Shown here piece by piece: positions 1-6,924 of a DNA stretch of 9,166 nt. Below the pieces are notes generated by a model. The model was not told the DNA's origin, searched no databases, and saw only the letters and a program-made list of their open reading frames with translations. Source of the DNA: Archangium sp. (GTDB lineage: Bacteria; Myxococcota; Myxococcia; Myxococcales; Myxococcaceae); assembly GCA_016793585.1 (NCBI GenBank), contig JAEUJR010000244.1, forward strand, positions 1 to 9,166, read 5' to 3'. The position numbers and the translations under genes are program-made. Numbering within the stretch: the first letter of the stretch is position 1; each line of letters opens with the position of its first letter.

Positions 1-299
1 CGGCCGTAGCGGTCGGTGCACGAGGCGTCGTCGTAGGTGAGCTGCACGGTCTTGCCCAACACCTTGTCCGAGGTGAACTGCGCCGCTTCGTGGCCGTAGC
101 AGTCGGTCTTTCCATTGGTCGACTCGGGCGTGTCGACGAGCAGCATGCGCACCTTCTTGCCGTCGGCGAGCTCGATGGTGTCTCCATCGATGGCGCGGGC
201 GACGGTGGCGCTCGCGGGGCCACAGGTGCTCGTGGGCGTGGGCATGCCGCACCCCGCCACGAGGCTGACCGCGAGCAGCGTGAGCGTCGGGCGCCTCAC
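1..299 (-). CDS. Staphylococcal-nuclease-like (thermonuclease) lipoprotein, 3' end cut by window edge
   Basis: Secreted nuclease of the SNase family, predicted to be lipid-anchored and to cleave phosphodiester bonds of extracellular DNA or RNA with Ca2+. A GTG start at 299 gives a short lipoprotein signal with lipobox VAGC (Cys17). An in-frame ATG at 317 is possible but would overlap the upstream gene by 17 bases and add a six-residue leader. The SNase core follows: IDGDT (residues 37-41) and RMLLVDTPE (51-59), matching the S. aureus Asp21, Arg35, Asp40, Thr41 and Glu43 positions. The visible 99 residues end at DRYG, and the two remaining bases are CG, so the next residue is Arg, the counterpart of Arg87. 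All catalytic residues therefore appear present. The gene starts one base after the stop of the lamin-tail gene, which implies co-transcription. The C-terminal part lies outside the window. Family assignment is strong; the in vivo substrate is inferred. Confidence 0.9.
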   Translation of the reverse strand, partial: MRRPTLTLLAVSLVAGCGMPTPTSTCGPASATVARAIDGDTIELADGKKVRMLLVDTPESTNGKTDCYGHEAAQFTSDKVLGKTVQLTYDDASCTDRYG

Positions 300-300
300 G

Positions 301-2625
301 TCAGGGCACGCCGCCATCGCAGAGCGGGTTGGCGACCGTGGGGCTGCCGTAGTCACCCTGGCCGGCATCGGTGAAGAAGCGGTTGGGCGCGACGCAGAGG
401 TTCGCGGGCACGTCGTTGATGGTCGGGTTGATGAGCATCGGGTCTTTCAGCAGCTCTCCCGGCACCTGCCAGGCCTTCGCGGCGGCCGAAGCGGTGAAGT
501 TGATCTGGTCGATGCCGGCGTCTCCGCGGAAGAGGCGGAGAATCTCGTTGCCGCTGCCGTTGAGGCCGACCGAGCCGTAGGTCGCGACCGGGCTGGGCAG
601 CCCACCGTTGAGGAACGGGTCGGCGTTGCGGGCGAGAATGCCGAACGTGTTGGCGGCGATGCGCAGACAGCTCGGCGACGAGACGGTCGTGCGGGAGGTG
701 GCGTTGGCGAGCGACAGGCCATTCAAGTCGACGTCGGTGGTGGCGTAGACCTCGAACCACTCGCCGACGGTGTCGTTCGCCGAGGGGCTGGGCATGACCT
801 CGGTGATGACGAGGTCTCCGGGCTCGGCCGCGACGATGGGGCGGGGCGTGCCGTTGTCGAGGCAGGTGCCCGTCATCGCCTCGGGCGCGCACTGGGGGTT
901 CGCCGCGCCAGGGGTTCCGGCGGCGCCCGGGGTGTACTCGGTGCTGGTGGGGGTGTCGCACCAGTTGGCCTCGGCGGCGACGAGTGCAGCCGTAGGCGTC
1001 GCCGGCCCGCCCAGCATGCGGCTGCGGCCCGAGCGGGCGGTACGCACCCACGTGTATTCGGTGACGACCTTGGTGTCGCAGCGCACGCCGACCGTCGCGG
1101 TGGAGTTGTTGAACGCGCCGAGGTCGGCGCCGTAGGCGTACGCAATCCACGCGGGGTTCGGGCCCGAGCGCACGTCGCCGACGGCTACGGCCATGCCAGG
1201 CGGCACCACGACCGAGCTGCGCACGAGGTGGGTTCTCGGCGCGGTGGCTCCCTGCCGGTAGGTGAGCAGCAGCCCGGCGAGATCGATGGGAGCCGCCGTC
1301 GTGTTGTAGACCTCGAACCACTCGAGCCCGGTGTCGGTGCCCGTTGGGTCGATCATCACTTCGGTCACCACGAGGTCGCCGGGGTTGATGGTGGCGCAGT
1401 CGAAGGTCGGCTGCCCACCATCAGGCACGATGACGACGCCGGAGTCAGCTGCGCAGGTGCCGTTGGGCGCGCCAGGCGTTCCGAAGTCACCGCCGCCATC
1501 GGGCCAGGGTGCCGACGCCTTGCAGAACGAATCGGGGGTGTCGTTGAGCGTGACGCGAATGTCGTCGGGGTTGGCCAGCAAGTCGGGCCGCACCTGCCAC
1601 GAGACGCCGCTCTGAGACGCGAAGAAGATGGCCTCGTCGATGCCCGCGTCGCCGCGCACGAGGCGCAGGCGCTCGTTGGCCGACGAGAGGCTGACCGAGA
1701 AGGTCGAGAGCACGGGAGGCAGACCGCCGTTGACGAAGCCGTCGGTGGAGCGCGCGAGCACGTTGTACGTCTGCGCGTGCACGGTGAGGCAGTCGGTGGA
1801 CGAGAGGGTGGCGCGGCTCGTGCTGGTCGCGAGAGAGAGGCCGTTCAGGTCGACGTCGGTGGTGGCGTACACCTCGATCCACTCTCCGAGGGAGTCGGTG
1901 ACGGCCTTCGGGCTGGCCATGACCTCGGTGATGAGCAGGTCGCCGGCCTCGGCGGCGACGATGGCGCGGGGCACGCCGTTCTGCAGACAGGTGCCGAGCA
2001 TGGCCTCGGGCGCGCACATGGGGTTCGGCCCACCGGGCGTGCCGTAGTTGCGGGGCGTGAACTCGGTCGCGGGCGGCGTGTCGCACCAGTTCGTCTCGGT
2101 GGCGGCGAGGGCCGAGGTCGGGTCGGTGCCTCCGCCCAGCATGCGCGAGCGGCCGGAGCGCGCCGAGCGCGTGTACGAGTATTCGGCGATGACGGTGGTG
2201 CCGCAGCGCACGCTCAAGGTGCCGGTCGACTGGCTGAAGCTGCCGAGGTCGTCGCCGTAGCTGTAGCCCAGCCACGCCGGGTTGGGCCCCGAGCGCACGT
2301 CACCGAGCGCGACGTAGCCGCGCGCAGGCGCCGAGACCGAGGCGCGCACGGTGTGCGACTTCGCGGTCGAGGTGCCCTGCCGGTAGGTGATGGTGTAGCC
2401 GCGCAGGTCGATGGGCGTGCCGAGGGTGTTGAACACCTCGAACCACTCGGCGCCGGTGTCGGTGCCGTCGGGGTCGATCATCATTTCGGTGATGACGAGG
2501 TCGCCGAGCACGCGGCCCTTGCAGGCGTCGGTCGGCATCTCGACGGGAGGCGTGCACGACAGCGCAACGAGCGCCAGCGCAGCGGGCAGGCCGCGGAGCA
2601 GAGGGGAATACGAAGTCGAAGTCAT
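301..2625 (-). CDS. Secreted lipoprotein with four lamin-tail (LTD) domains in an ABAB arrangement
   Basis: A 774-residue exported protein. The N-terminus has an Arg followed by a hydrophobic run ending ALSC (Cys24), a plausible but imperfect lipobox. Four beta-rich lamin-tail-like domains follow at about 41-204 (A1), 227-391 (B1), 416-579 (A2) and 602-769 (B2). Each opens with a variant of GDLVITEVM, then EWFEV(Y/F) and a short 'DLNG/DLRG' turn, the usual LTD pattern. A1/A2 share GDVRSGPNPAW and ARSGRSRMLGG; B1/B2 share YATTDVDLNGLSLA and RGDAGID, so the two-domain unit was duplicated. Eight cysteines recur in each unit, suggesting conserved disulphides. No catalytic motif is visible; a binding or scaffold role is likely. 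In bacteria LTDs commonly occur in or beside secreted nucleases, and this gene lies between two SNase genes. Its ATG directly follows the upstream stop, with GAGGA seven bases before it. Domain family is fairly sure; function is unknown. Confidence 0.87.
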   Translation of the reverse strand: MTSTSYSPLLRGLPAALALVALSCTPPVEMPTDACKGRVLGDLVITEMMIDPDGTDTGAEWFEVFNTLGTPIDLRGYTITYRQGTSTAKSHTVRASVSAPARGYVALGDVRSGPNPAWLGYSYGDDLGSFSQSTGTLSVRCGTTVIAEYSYTRSARSGRSRMLGGGTDPTSALAATETNWCDTPPATEFTPRNYGTPGGPNPMCAPEAMLGTCLQNGVPRAIVAAEAGDLLITEVMASPKAVTDSLGEWIEVYATTDVDLNGLSLATSTSRATLSSTDCLTVHAQTYNVLARSTDGFVNGGLPPVLSTFSVSLSSANERLRLVRGDAGIDEAIFFASQSGVSWQVRPDLLANPDDIRVTLNDTPDSFCKASAPWPDGGGDFGTPGAPNGTCAADSGVVIVPDGGQPTFDCATINPGDLVVTEVMIDPTGTDTGLEWFEVYNTTAAPIDLAGLLLTYRQGATAPRTHLVRSSVVVPPGMAVAVGDVRSGPNPAWIAYAYGADLGAFNNSTATVGVRCDTKVVTEYTWVRTARSGRSRMLGGPATPTAALVAAEANWCDTPTSTEYTPGAAGTPGAANPQCAPEAMTGTCLDNGTPRPIVAAEPGDLVITEVMPSPSANDTVGEWFEVYATTDVDLNGLSLANATSRTTVSSPSCLRIAANTFGILARNADPFLNGGLPSPVATYGSVGLNGSGNEILRLFRGDAGIDQINFTASAAAKAWQVPGELLKDPMLINPTINDVPANLCVAPNRFFTDAGQGDYGSPTVANPLCDGGVP
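319..2523 (-). repeat. Internal tandem duplication of a two-LTD unit (period about 1125 bp)
   Basis: Two direct copies of a coding unit lie in the lamin-tail gene: residues 35-391 (about 1453-2523) and 410-769 (about 319-1398). The cysteine positions 35, 141, 181, 204, 213, 279, 368 and 391 map to 410, 516, 556, 579, 588, 653, 744 and 769, offsets of 374 to 378 residues. The DNA copies are still similar in places: the 20-base string tcgacgtcggtggtggcgta is at 728 and again at 1850. The copies have diverged, so the duplication is not recent. The 18-residue linker between them contains acidic and Gly/Pro residues. Confidence 0.85.
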
Positions 2626-3774
2626 TCAGTCATCCTCGTCACTTTCACGCTCGGCCCGCTTCTGATCATCGGTCAACAGCTTCTCGAGTTCACTCGAAGG
2701 CGCCAGCACCTGGCCGGGCGTGGAGACCACCACCTGCAGCTTTTCCCAGCCCTTGTCGTTCTTGTACTTCTGCACGGTGCCACGGACCTGCACGTACTCG
2801 CTCTTCTTGAATTGAATGCCGGTCGACAGCAGCACATCGCGATCGAAGAAGACGATGTCGAAGTCGCTGGTGCGTGAGCGCGCGAGCTTCACGACCGAGG
2901 GCCCGTTGCCCTGGCTGTACTTCACGTCGCTGACCGAGCCGAGAATGGTGACCTCGGTGCCGACCTTGCCTTCGAGCTTCAGCATCGCGTCCCAGCGGGT
3001 GAGGGCGATGTAGCTCTCGGGCGCCTCGGCGGCGGCCTTCTCGAAGCGCGTGATGACGGCCTCGCGTTCGCCCCACCACTTCAGGCGCTCCTCGTAGTCG
3101 GGGTACGACATGGCGCCGGGCTTCCAGATGCCGCGCTGGGCGTCGCGCGCCTCCTTCTCGGCGTCGACGAAGTCCTTGTGGAAGCGGCGGCTGCGGCCGT
3201 ACTTCATGAAGTAGGGCGTGAAGCCGGCCCGCACGCACTCGACGTTGTAGTTGACCCAGTTGCCGTTCTTCTTGGCGAACACGTACGCCAGGTAGCGGTT
3301 GTAGAAGTCGCGAATCTCACCAGGGTGGTCACGCTCGAGGCGCACCTCACGCACGTCTTCGAAGAAGGCCTGCGCGAAGTGTTTGGCGTCTTCTCCGAGG
3401 GGCGTGGCGTACTTCACCGGGCGCGGAGAGCTGCCGCGCATCTTCTTCTTGTACTCCTCCCAGCCGGCGGCGAAGGCGGCGCGCTCTTTGTCCTTCTTGA
3501 AGGTCTCTTCGGTGTCGATGCCGAGCAGGCGCAGCGAGGCGGGCAGGCCCTTCACGCGAATGGTGTCACCGTCGAGCACCGCGCTGGCGCCGTCGATGGG
3601 GTACTCGCCGAGCTCGAGGCTGACGGTCTCGAGGCGCTTGAGCATCGAGCGCGCTTCGTCTTGTGAGTACCGCTTCGTCTGCTCCGTCGCGCACGAGCAG
3701 AGCGAGAGGGAAAGGAGCAGGAGCGCGCCCACCGAGCAGCGACGCGACGTCTGTGTGAACGAAGAAGGCAGCAT
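2626..3774 (-). CDS. SNase-like nuclease lipoprotein with C-terminal OB-fold-like domain
   Basis: A 382-residue exported nuclease. The signal has RR at 11-12, a Leu-rich core, then LCSC (Cys28 the likelier lipidated residue; Cys26 is an alternative). The SNase core includes LDGDT (67-71) and LRLLGIDTEE (81-90), so Asp70, Arg82, Asp87, Thr88 and Glu90 align with S. aureus Asp21, Arg35, Asp40, Thr41 and Glu43. NRYLAYV (159-165) supplies Arg160 as the Arg87 counterpart. The Pro before the Glu in the usual DTPE is replaced by Glu. A Lys-rich insertion (about 92-127) separates the first catalytic block from GEDAKHF. Residues about 270-352 alternate short strands (TEVTILGSV, EYVQVRGTV, EKLQVVVST) like an OB fold. 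The acidic tail ends ESDEDD. The gene begins eight bases after the barrel gene and its stop abuts the next ATG, so these genes are probably one operon. No clear ribosome site is seen upstream. SNase call is strong; OB call is moderate. Confidence 0.88.
   Translation of the reverse strand: MLPSSFTQTSRRCSVGALLLLSLSLCSCATEQTKRYSQDEARSMLKRLETVSLELGEYPIDGASAVLDGDTIRVKGLPASLRLLGIDTEETFKKDKERAAFAAGWEEYKKKMRGSSPRPVKYATPLGEDAKHFAQAFFEDVREVRLERDHPGEIRDFYNRYLAYVFAKKNGNWVNYNVECVRAGFTPYFMKYGRSRRFHKDFVDAEKEARDAQRGIWKPGAMSYPDYEERLKWWGEREAVITRFEKAAAEAPESYIALTRWDAMLKLEGKVGTEVTILGSVSDVKYSQGNGPSVVKLARSRTSDFDIVFFDRDVLLSTGIQFKKSEYVQVRGTVQKYKNDKGWEKLQVVVSTPGQVLAPSSELEKLLTDDQKRAERESDEDD
2633..2637 (-). promoter_or_regulatory. 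Ribosome binding site of the lamin-tail gene
   Basis: GAGGA on the minus strand, inside the last codons of the SNase-OB gene, lies seven bases before the ATG at 2625. It supports that start and suggests translational coupling, since the upstream TGA directly touches the ATG. Confidence 0.6.
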
Positions 3775-3782
3775 GGCGGCGG

Positions 3783-5990
3783 TCAGAACGAAGTCCGGAG
3801 ATCGACGAGGAAGCGATGTTCAGGCGAAGGAACTCGCGCGGCCGTTGATGCGCGTTGATCGAGCCACACAAAGAGGTCGTACCGCAACGCCACGCGGGTC
3901 CCACGAATGGGCAGCCACGCCGCCTCGAGGTACGTCCACAGGTTCTCTTCGTACGAGGCGGGGTTGTCGATGCCCTGGTTCAGGTAGCGCGTGCGCAGCC
4001 GCAGCGAGAGCCAGTCGACCGGCTGCGACCGGGCTTCGAACCACACCTGCAGGTCGACGCGAAACTTGTCGTTGTACGCGCTCGAGATGTCGTCGCGCCA
4101 CGTGACCGAGGCCTGCTCGCTGAACGAGATCAGCTTCGCCATCGGGCGCACGTCGAAGCGCTGGGCGATGCGGTAGCCGTCGCAGGTGAAGTAGGTGACG
4201 TTGCCGTCGAAGTCCTGGCTGGTGTCGAGGTTCTCGACCATCAGCATCGAGAGGTCGGTCTGCTGGCAGACGCCGCGCTGGCTGACGGCGAGGTTGCGGT
4301 CGGCGAGGCGGAACCAGAGCGCCGGCTTGAACTCCTTCCACCCGGTGAAGTCGACGCGGGTGAGCAGGGTGAGGTTCGCGGTGCCGGCTGCGCCCGCCTT
4401 GCTCGTGTACGGCAGCACCCAGAAGTCGAGCGTGGTGCGGAACTGCCAGTCTCGCGAGAACTTGCCGAAGTAGCGAAGGCGGGCGCCCGCCTCGTTGCGC
4501 GCGCGCTGGCCTGCATCTTCGTCGGGGCCCGAGAACGGCCGCGCGTAGGGGTTCAAGAAGTGGTTGTCGTAGTAGCGCAACACCAGCTCGAGCTCGTGGC
4601 CCTTCGGCGAGTAGGTGGAGCGCTGCAGCGCCGCCCAGCCGCCGCCCTGGTTGTTCACGGCGCGGTCGAAGCTGCGTGAGACCTCGAGGTGCAGGTTGAC
4701 GTCACCGACGACGGCCTGTGCGTCGACGCCCACGGCTCCGAAGGCGCCGCCGTTGGGGTAACGCGCGGTGTCCTGAAAGTCGGGCTGCACGGCCGCGCCC
4801 GCAGGCACGGTGTTGAAGAAGGGCACCGAGCCATAGCCCGTGAGGCCGAAGCGCAGCGGAAAGCTGGGCTTGAAGTCGACGTGGCCGCCACCGGCGAGCT
4901 CGTCGAAGAAGCCGGGCAGCGTGGAGTAACGCAGTCTCCAGCCCGGGTCGTTCTGGCCCTGCACGACGCTGATGCGGGGCGCGGTGCAGTCGCCGCTCGA
5001 GCTCGAGGGGTCGTTGCAGATGGCCCTGTCGTACAGGTCGTACTGGTAGACCGAGCGCGACTGGTACGAGAGGAAGCCGTAGAGCGACAACGTGCGCTGG
5101 TCGCCGAGCTCGAGGTTCTCGATGCTGCCGGCGACGCCGCGGAACACGTCGCGCGTCGAGTAGTCGGCGGTGACGCGCTGGCCGGCCGTCACGCACTCGG
5201 GAGGCGGTGGGGCGCCCGAGTCGAGCGTGGTGCGGCAGAACGTCGAGAGGTCCTGCGAGCGGCGGAAGTCGTCAGTGAGGTACAGCCCGCGCGGCGTCGT
5301 TCGCCTTGTGTTGTCGAGGGTGAGGCGCTCGGCGAAGCCGATGGAGTACGTGCCGACGATGACGCGGCGGTTGGCGTTCTGCCACTGCAGGAAGAGCCGC
5401 GGGGCATCGAGCCGGTACTTCATGCCCTCGCTCACCAGGCGCTGCCCGAACGAGTCGTAGGTGGGCCTGACGGGGTCGAGGCGGCTCGTCGCGAGCATGA
5501 AGCCCGCCGAGAGGTCGAGCGGGCCTTTGAGCCGTGCCGTGAGCAGCGCCGGTGGAGCGACGGGGTCTTGCAGGGTGTACTGCGAGAGCGCGCGGAACTT
5601 GCCGCTCACCGGCAGCTTCGCCTTCGCTTCTTCGAGTCGAATGTACGGCGCGATGCCGATGAGCTGCTCGGCGGTGATGGCCTCGGCGCCCACGAGCTCG
5701 GTCGGGTCTTCGATGCGACCCTTCTGCGTGCGGTAGAGGATGATCTTGTCGCAGTCGGCGTACGTGAGGCCCGGCAGGTCGTAGAGCTTCTCGCGCGGCG
5801 CCGAGTTCAGGTCGACGCCTTCTCGGAGCAGCTCGAGCAGCGTGTCAGCGGTGTCGAGCGAGATGTCTCCGCGCTGGTACATCGCGAAGATCTCTTCTTC
5901 GTCATCGGCGTCGACGACGGACTCGTAGATGGCACCGAAAGCAAGCGCCGGTACGAAGAGGCTGGCGACGAAGACGACGACCGGGCGCAT
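3783..5990 (-). CDS. Exported ComEA-like helix-hairpin-helix protein with probable outer-membrane beta-barrel
   Basis: 735 residues from the ATG at 5990. The same frame runs upstream to 6251 with no stop, but only this start gives a signal peptide (MRPVVVFVASLFVPALAFGA), and the longer version would overlap the thioredoxin gene. After an acidic stretch (28-34), residues about 61-117 hold two helix-hairpin-helix motifs of ComEA type: LNSAPREKLYDLPGLT, then a second ending AEQLIGIAPYI. HhH units bind DNA backbone. The remaining 600 residues alternate amphipathic strands rich in Tyr, Trp and Arg with polar loops and end in FLVDLRTSF, a C-terminal Phe as expected for barrels assembled by BAM. Cys pairs 252/266, 325/335 and 575/603 fall in predicted loops and may form disulphides. 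No TonB box or plug domain is visible. It precedes two SNase genes and a lamin-tail gene, suggesting surface DNA binding or transport. HhH and export are well supported; the barrel is likely; the function is inferred. Confidence 0.8.
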   Translation of the reverse strand: MRPVVVFVASLFVPALAFGAIYESVVDADDEEEIFAMYQRGDISLDTADTLLELLREGVDLNSAPREKLYDLPGLTYADCDKIILYRTQKGRIEDPTELVGAEAITAEQLIGIAPYIRLEEAKAKLPVSGKFRALSQYTLQDPVAPPALLTARLKGPLDLSAGFMLATSRLDPVRPTYDSFGQRLVSEGMKYRLDAPRLFLQWQNANRRVIVGTYSIGFAERLTLDNTRRTTPRGLYLTDDFRRSQDLSTFCRTTLDSGAPPPPECVTAGQRVTADYSTRDVFRGVAGSIENLELGDQRTLSLYGFLSYQSRSVYQYDLYDRAICNDPSSSSGDCTAPRISVVQGQNDPGWRLRYSTLPGFFDELAGGGHVDFKPSFPLRFGLTGYGSVPFFNTVPAGAAVQPDFQDTARYPNGGAFGAVGVDAQAVVGDVNLHLEVSRSFDRAVNNQGGGWAALQRSTYSPKGHELELVLRYYDNHFLNPYARPFSGPDEDAGQRARNEAGARLRYFGKFSRDWQFRTTLDFWVLPYTSKAGAAGTANLTLLTRVDFTGWKEFKPALWFRLADRNLAVSQRGVCQQTDLSMLMVENLDTSQDFDGNVTYFTCDGYRIAQRFDVRPMAKLISFSEQASVTWRDDISSAYNDKFRVDLQVWFEARSQPVDWLSLRLRTRYLNQGIDNPASYEENLWTYLEAAWLPIRGTRVALRYDLFVWLDQRASTAARVPSPEHRFLVDLRTSF

Positions 5991-5995
5991 CGAAA

Positions 5996-5999
5996 CCCT
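5996..5999 (-). promoter_or_regulatory. Weak ribosome binding site of the HhH-barrel gene
   Basis: AGGG on the minus strand, five bases before the ATG at 5990. It is short but correctly placed, and it favours this start over those further upstream in the same frame. Confidence 0.4.
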
Positions 6000-6050
6000 G
6001 ACCCTATCGTCAAAGGCGGGGCCGATCGCCAGCGATTCCCGCGACGGAAC

Positions 6051-6067
6051 GCCCGCGTGACGCGGGC
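6051..6067 (-). terminator. Hairpin after the thioredoxin-TPR gene, possible weak terminator
   Basis: A perfect 7-bp inverted repeat with a three-base loop (GCCCGCG / TGA / CGCGGGC as read on the plus strand) begins four bases after the TGA of the thioredoxin-TPR gene. No T-tract follows on the minus strand, so a classical intrinsic terminator is doubtful. It may instead slow transcription or protect a processed RNA end between the two halves of the cluster. Confidence 0.35.
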
Positions 6068-6070
6068 CGC

Positions 6071-6889
6071 TCAGAGCAGCATCATCAAGCGCCGTCGGAA
6101 CGTTTGCGTGACCGAATCGCCGCTGCCGCGTCGCTCGAAGACGGTGAGCATCGCTTTGCGCGCATCGTCCCTTCTGGTTTTTCGATGGCTCACGACCTCG
6201 AGCAGCAGCGCGAGCGCCTGTTCGTCGTCGCCTCGTGCTGCGCACAGGCAACCGAGGGCGTAGCCCGCTTCGTCATCGGCAGGGGTCGCGGCGAGCCGGG
6301 CGCGAAGCGTCGCCTCGTCTCCCAGCGCCTGCGCGGCGAGGGCCAGCGCGCTCTGGTGACGCAGCACCTCGGCGCGTTCGTGCAGGGCGTGATGCGCGGG
6401 CACCGGCTCGAGCAGCGCCGCCACCTGCTCTGGGTGCGCCTGGTGCAGGTGGAGTGCGGCGAGGCGTACCCTCGCTTCGAGCCCGACCTCGGCGTCGTCG
6501 ACGAGCTGCGAGAGGGCTTCGACCGAGTTCGCCTGCTCGAGCGCGAGCTGCTGCTTCGAGGGCGCGAGCGCCGCGAGCCAACGTCGAACGAAGGCGGCAT
6601 CGCGCGCGCCGGTGAACTCGGCGACGACCGCTCCACCGCGAAACGCCTTCACCGCGGGAATGCCCTGCACCTGGAAGCTGGCCGCGAGCTGCTGCGCCTG
6701 GTCGACGTCGACCTTCGCCAGCTCGACCGCTCCGGCCAGCGCGTTCACTTCCCGCTCGAGCGTCGGCCCGAGCATTCGACAGGGCGCGCACCACTCGGCC
6801 CAGAAGTCGACGACCACAGGCACGCTGTGGCTCTTCGCGAGCACCGCCTGCTCGAAGTCCTGCGCTGACACGTCATGCACGAAGCTCAC
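6071..6889 (-). CDS. Thioredoxin-TPR protein of the CnoX/YbbN type
   Basis: A 272-residue cytosolic protein with no signal peptide. The N-terminal thioredoxin fold (about 1-110) contains VVVDFWAEWCAPC with active-site Cys34 and Cys37, and GIP with the cis-Pro at 78. The C-terminal part (about 120-272) is helical, with TPR-like repeats rich in Ala and Leu and a final segment FERRGSGDSVTQTFRRRLMM that is typical of the YbbN family. Family members act as redox-linked holdases that guard proteins from oxidative damage and hand them to chaperonin. The E. coli protein lacks the CxxC pair, whereas this one keeps it and so may also be an active reductase. Start is GTG at 6889; no in-frame ATG exists near it. 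It begins 35 bases after the cytochrome gene and is followed by 80 bases before the barrel gene. Link to its neighbours is unclear; the family call is good. Confidence 0.88.
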   Translation of the reverse strand: MSFVHDVSAQDFEQAVLAKSHSVPVVVDFWAEWCAPCRMLGPTLEREVNALAGAVELAKVDVDQAQQLAASFQVQGIPAVKAFRGGAVVAEFTGARDAAFVRRWLAALAPSKQQLALEQANSVEALSQLVDDAEVGLEARVRLAALHLHQAHPEQVAALLEPVPAHHALHERAEVLRHQSALALAAQALGDEATLRARLAATPADDEAGYALGCLCAARGDDEQALALLLEVVSHRKTRRDDARKAMLTVFERRGSGDSVTQTFRRRLMMLL

Positions 6890-6924
6890 GGCGCTTCAGA
6901 GACACCCGCAGCCCGGCAGGGTTC

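Noticed and set aside
115..2877. A 920-codon open frame on the plus strand opposite the lamin-tail gene
   Set aside because: Its product is Arg/Val/Gly/Asp-rich with no domain, signal or ribosome site. The minus-strand frame encodes recognisable repeated domains. Long antisense frames are expected in GC-rich coding DNA.
5991..6251. An 87-residue N-terminal extension of the HhH-barrel protein
   Set aside because: It is Arg-rich, overlaps the thioredoxin-TPR gene, and would bury the signal peptide that starts at 5990.
4689..6263. A 524-codon plus-strand frame opposite the HhH-barrel gene
   Set aside because: Low-complexity Arg/Ala/Val/Glu composition, no family features, and fully antisense to a gene with a signal peptide and HhH motifs.
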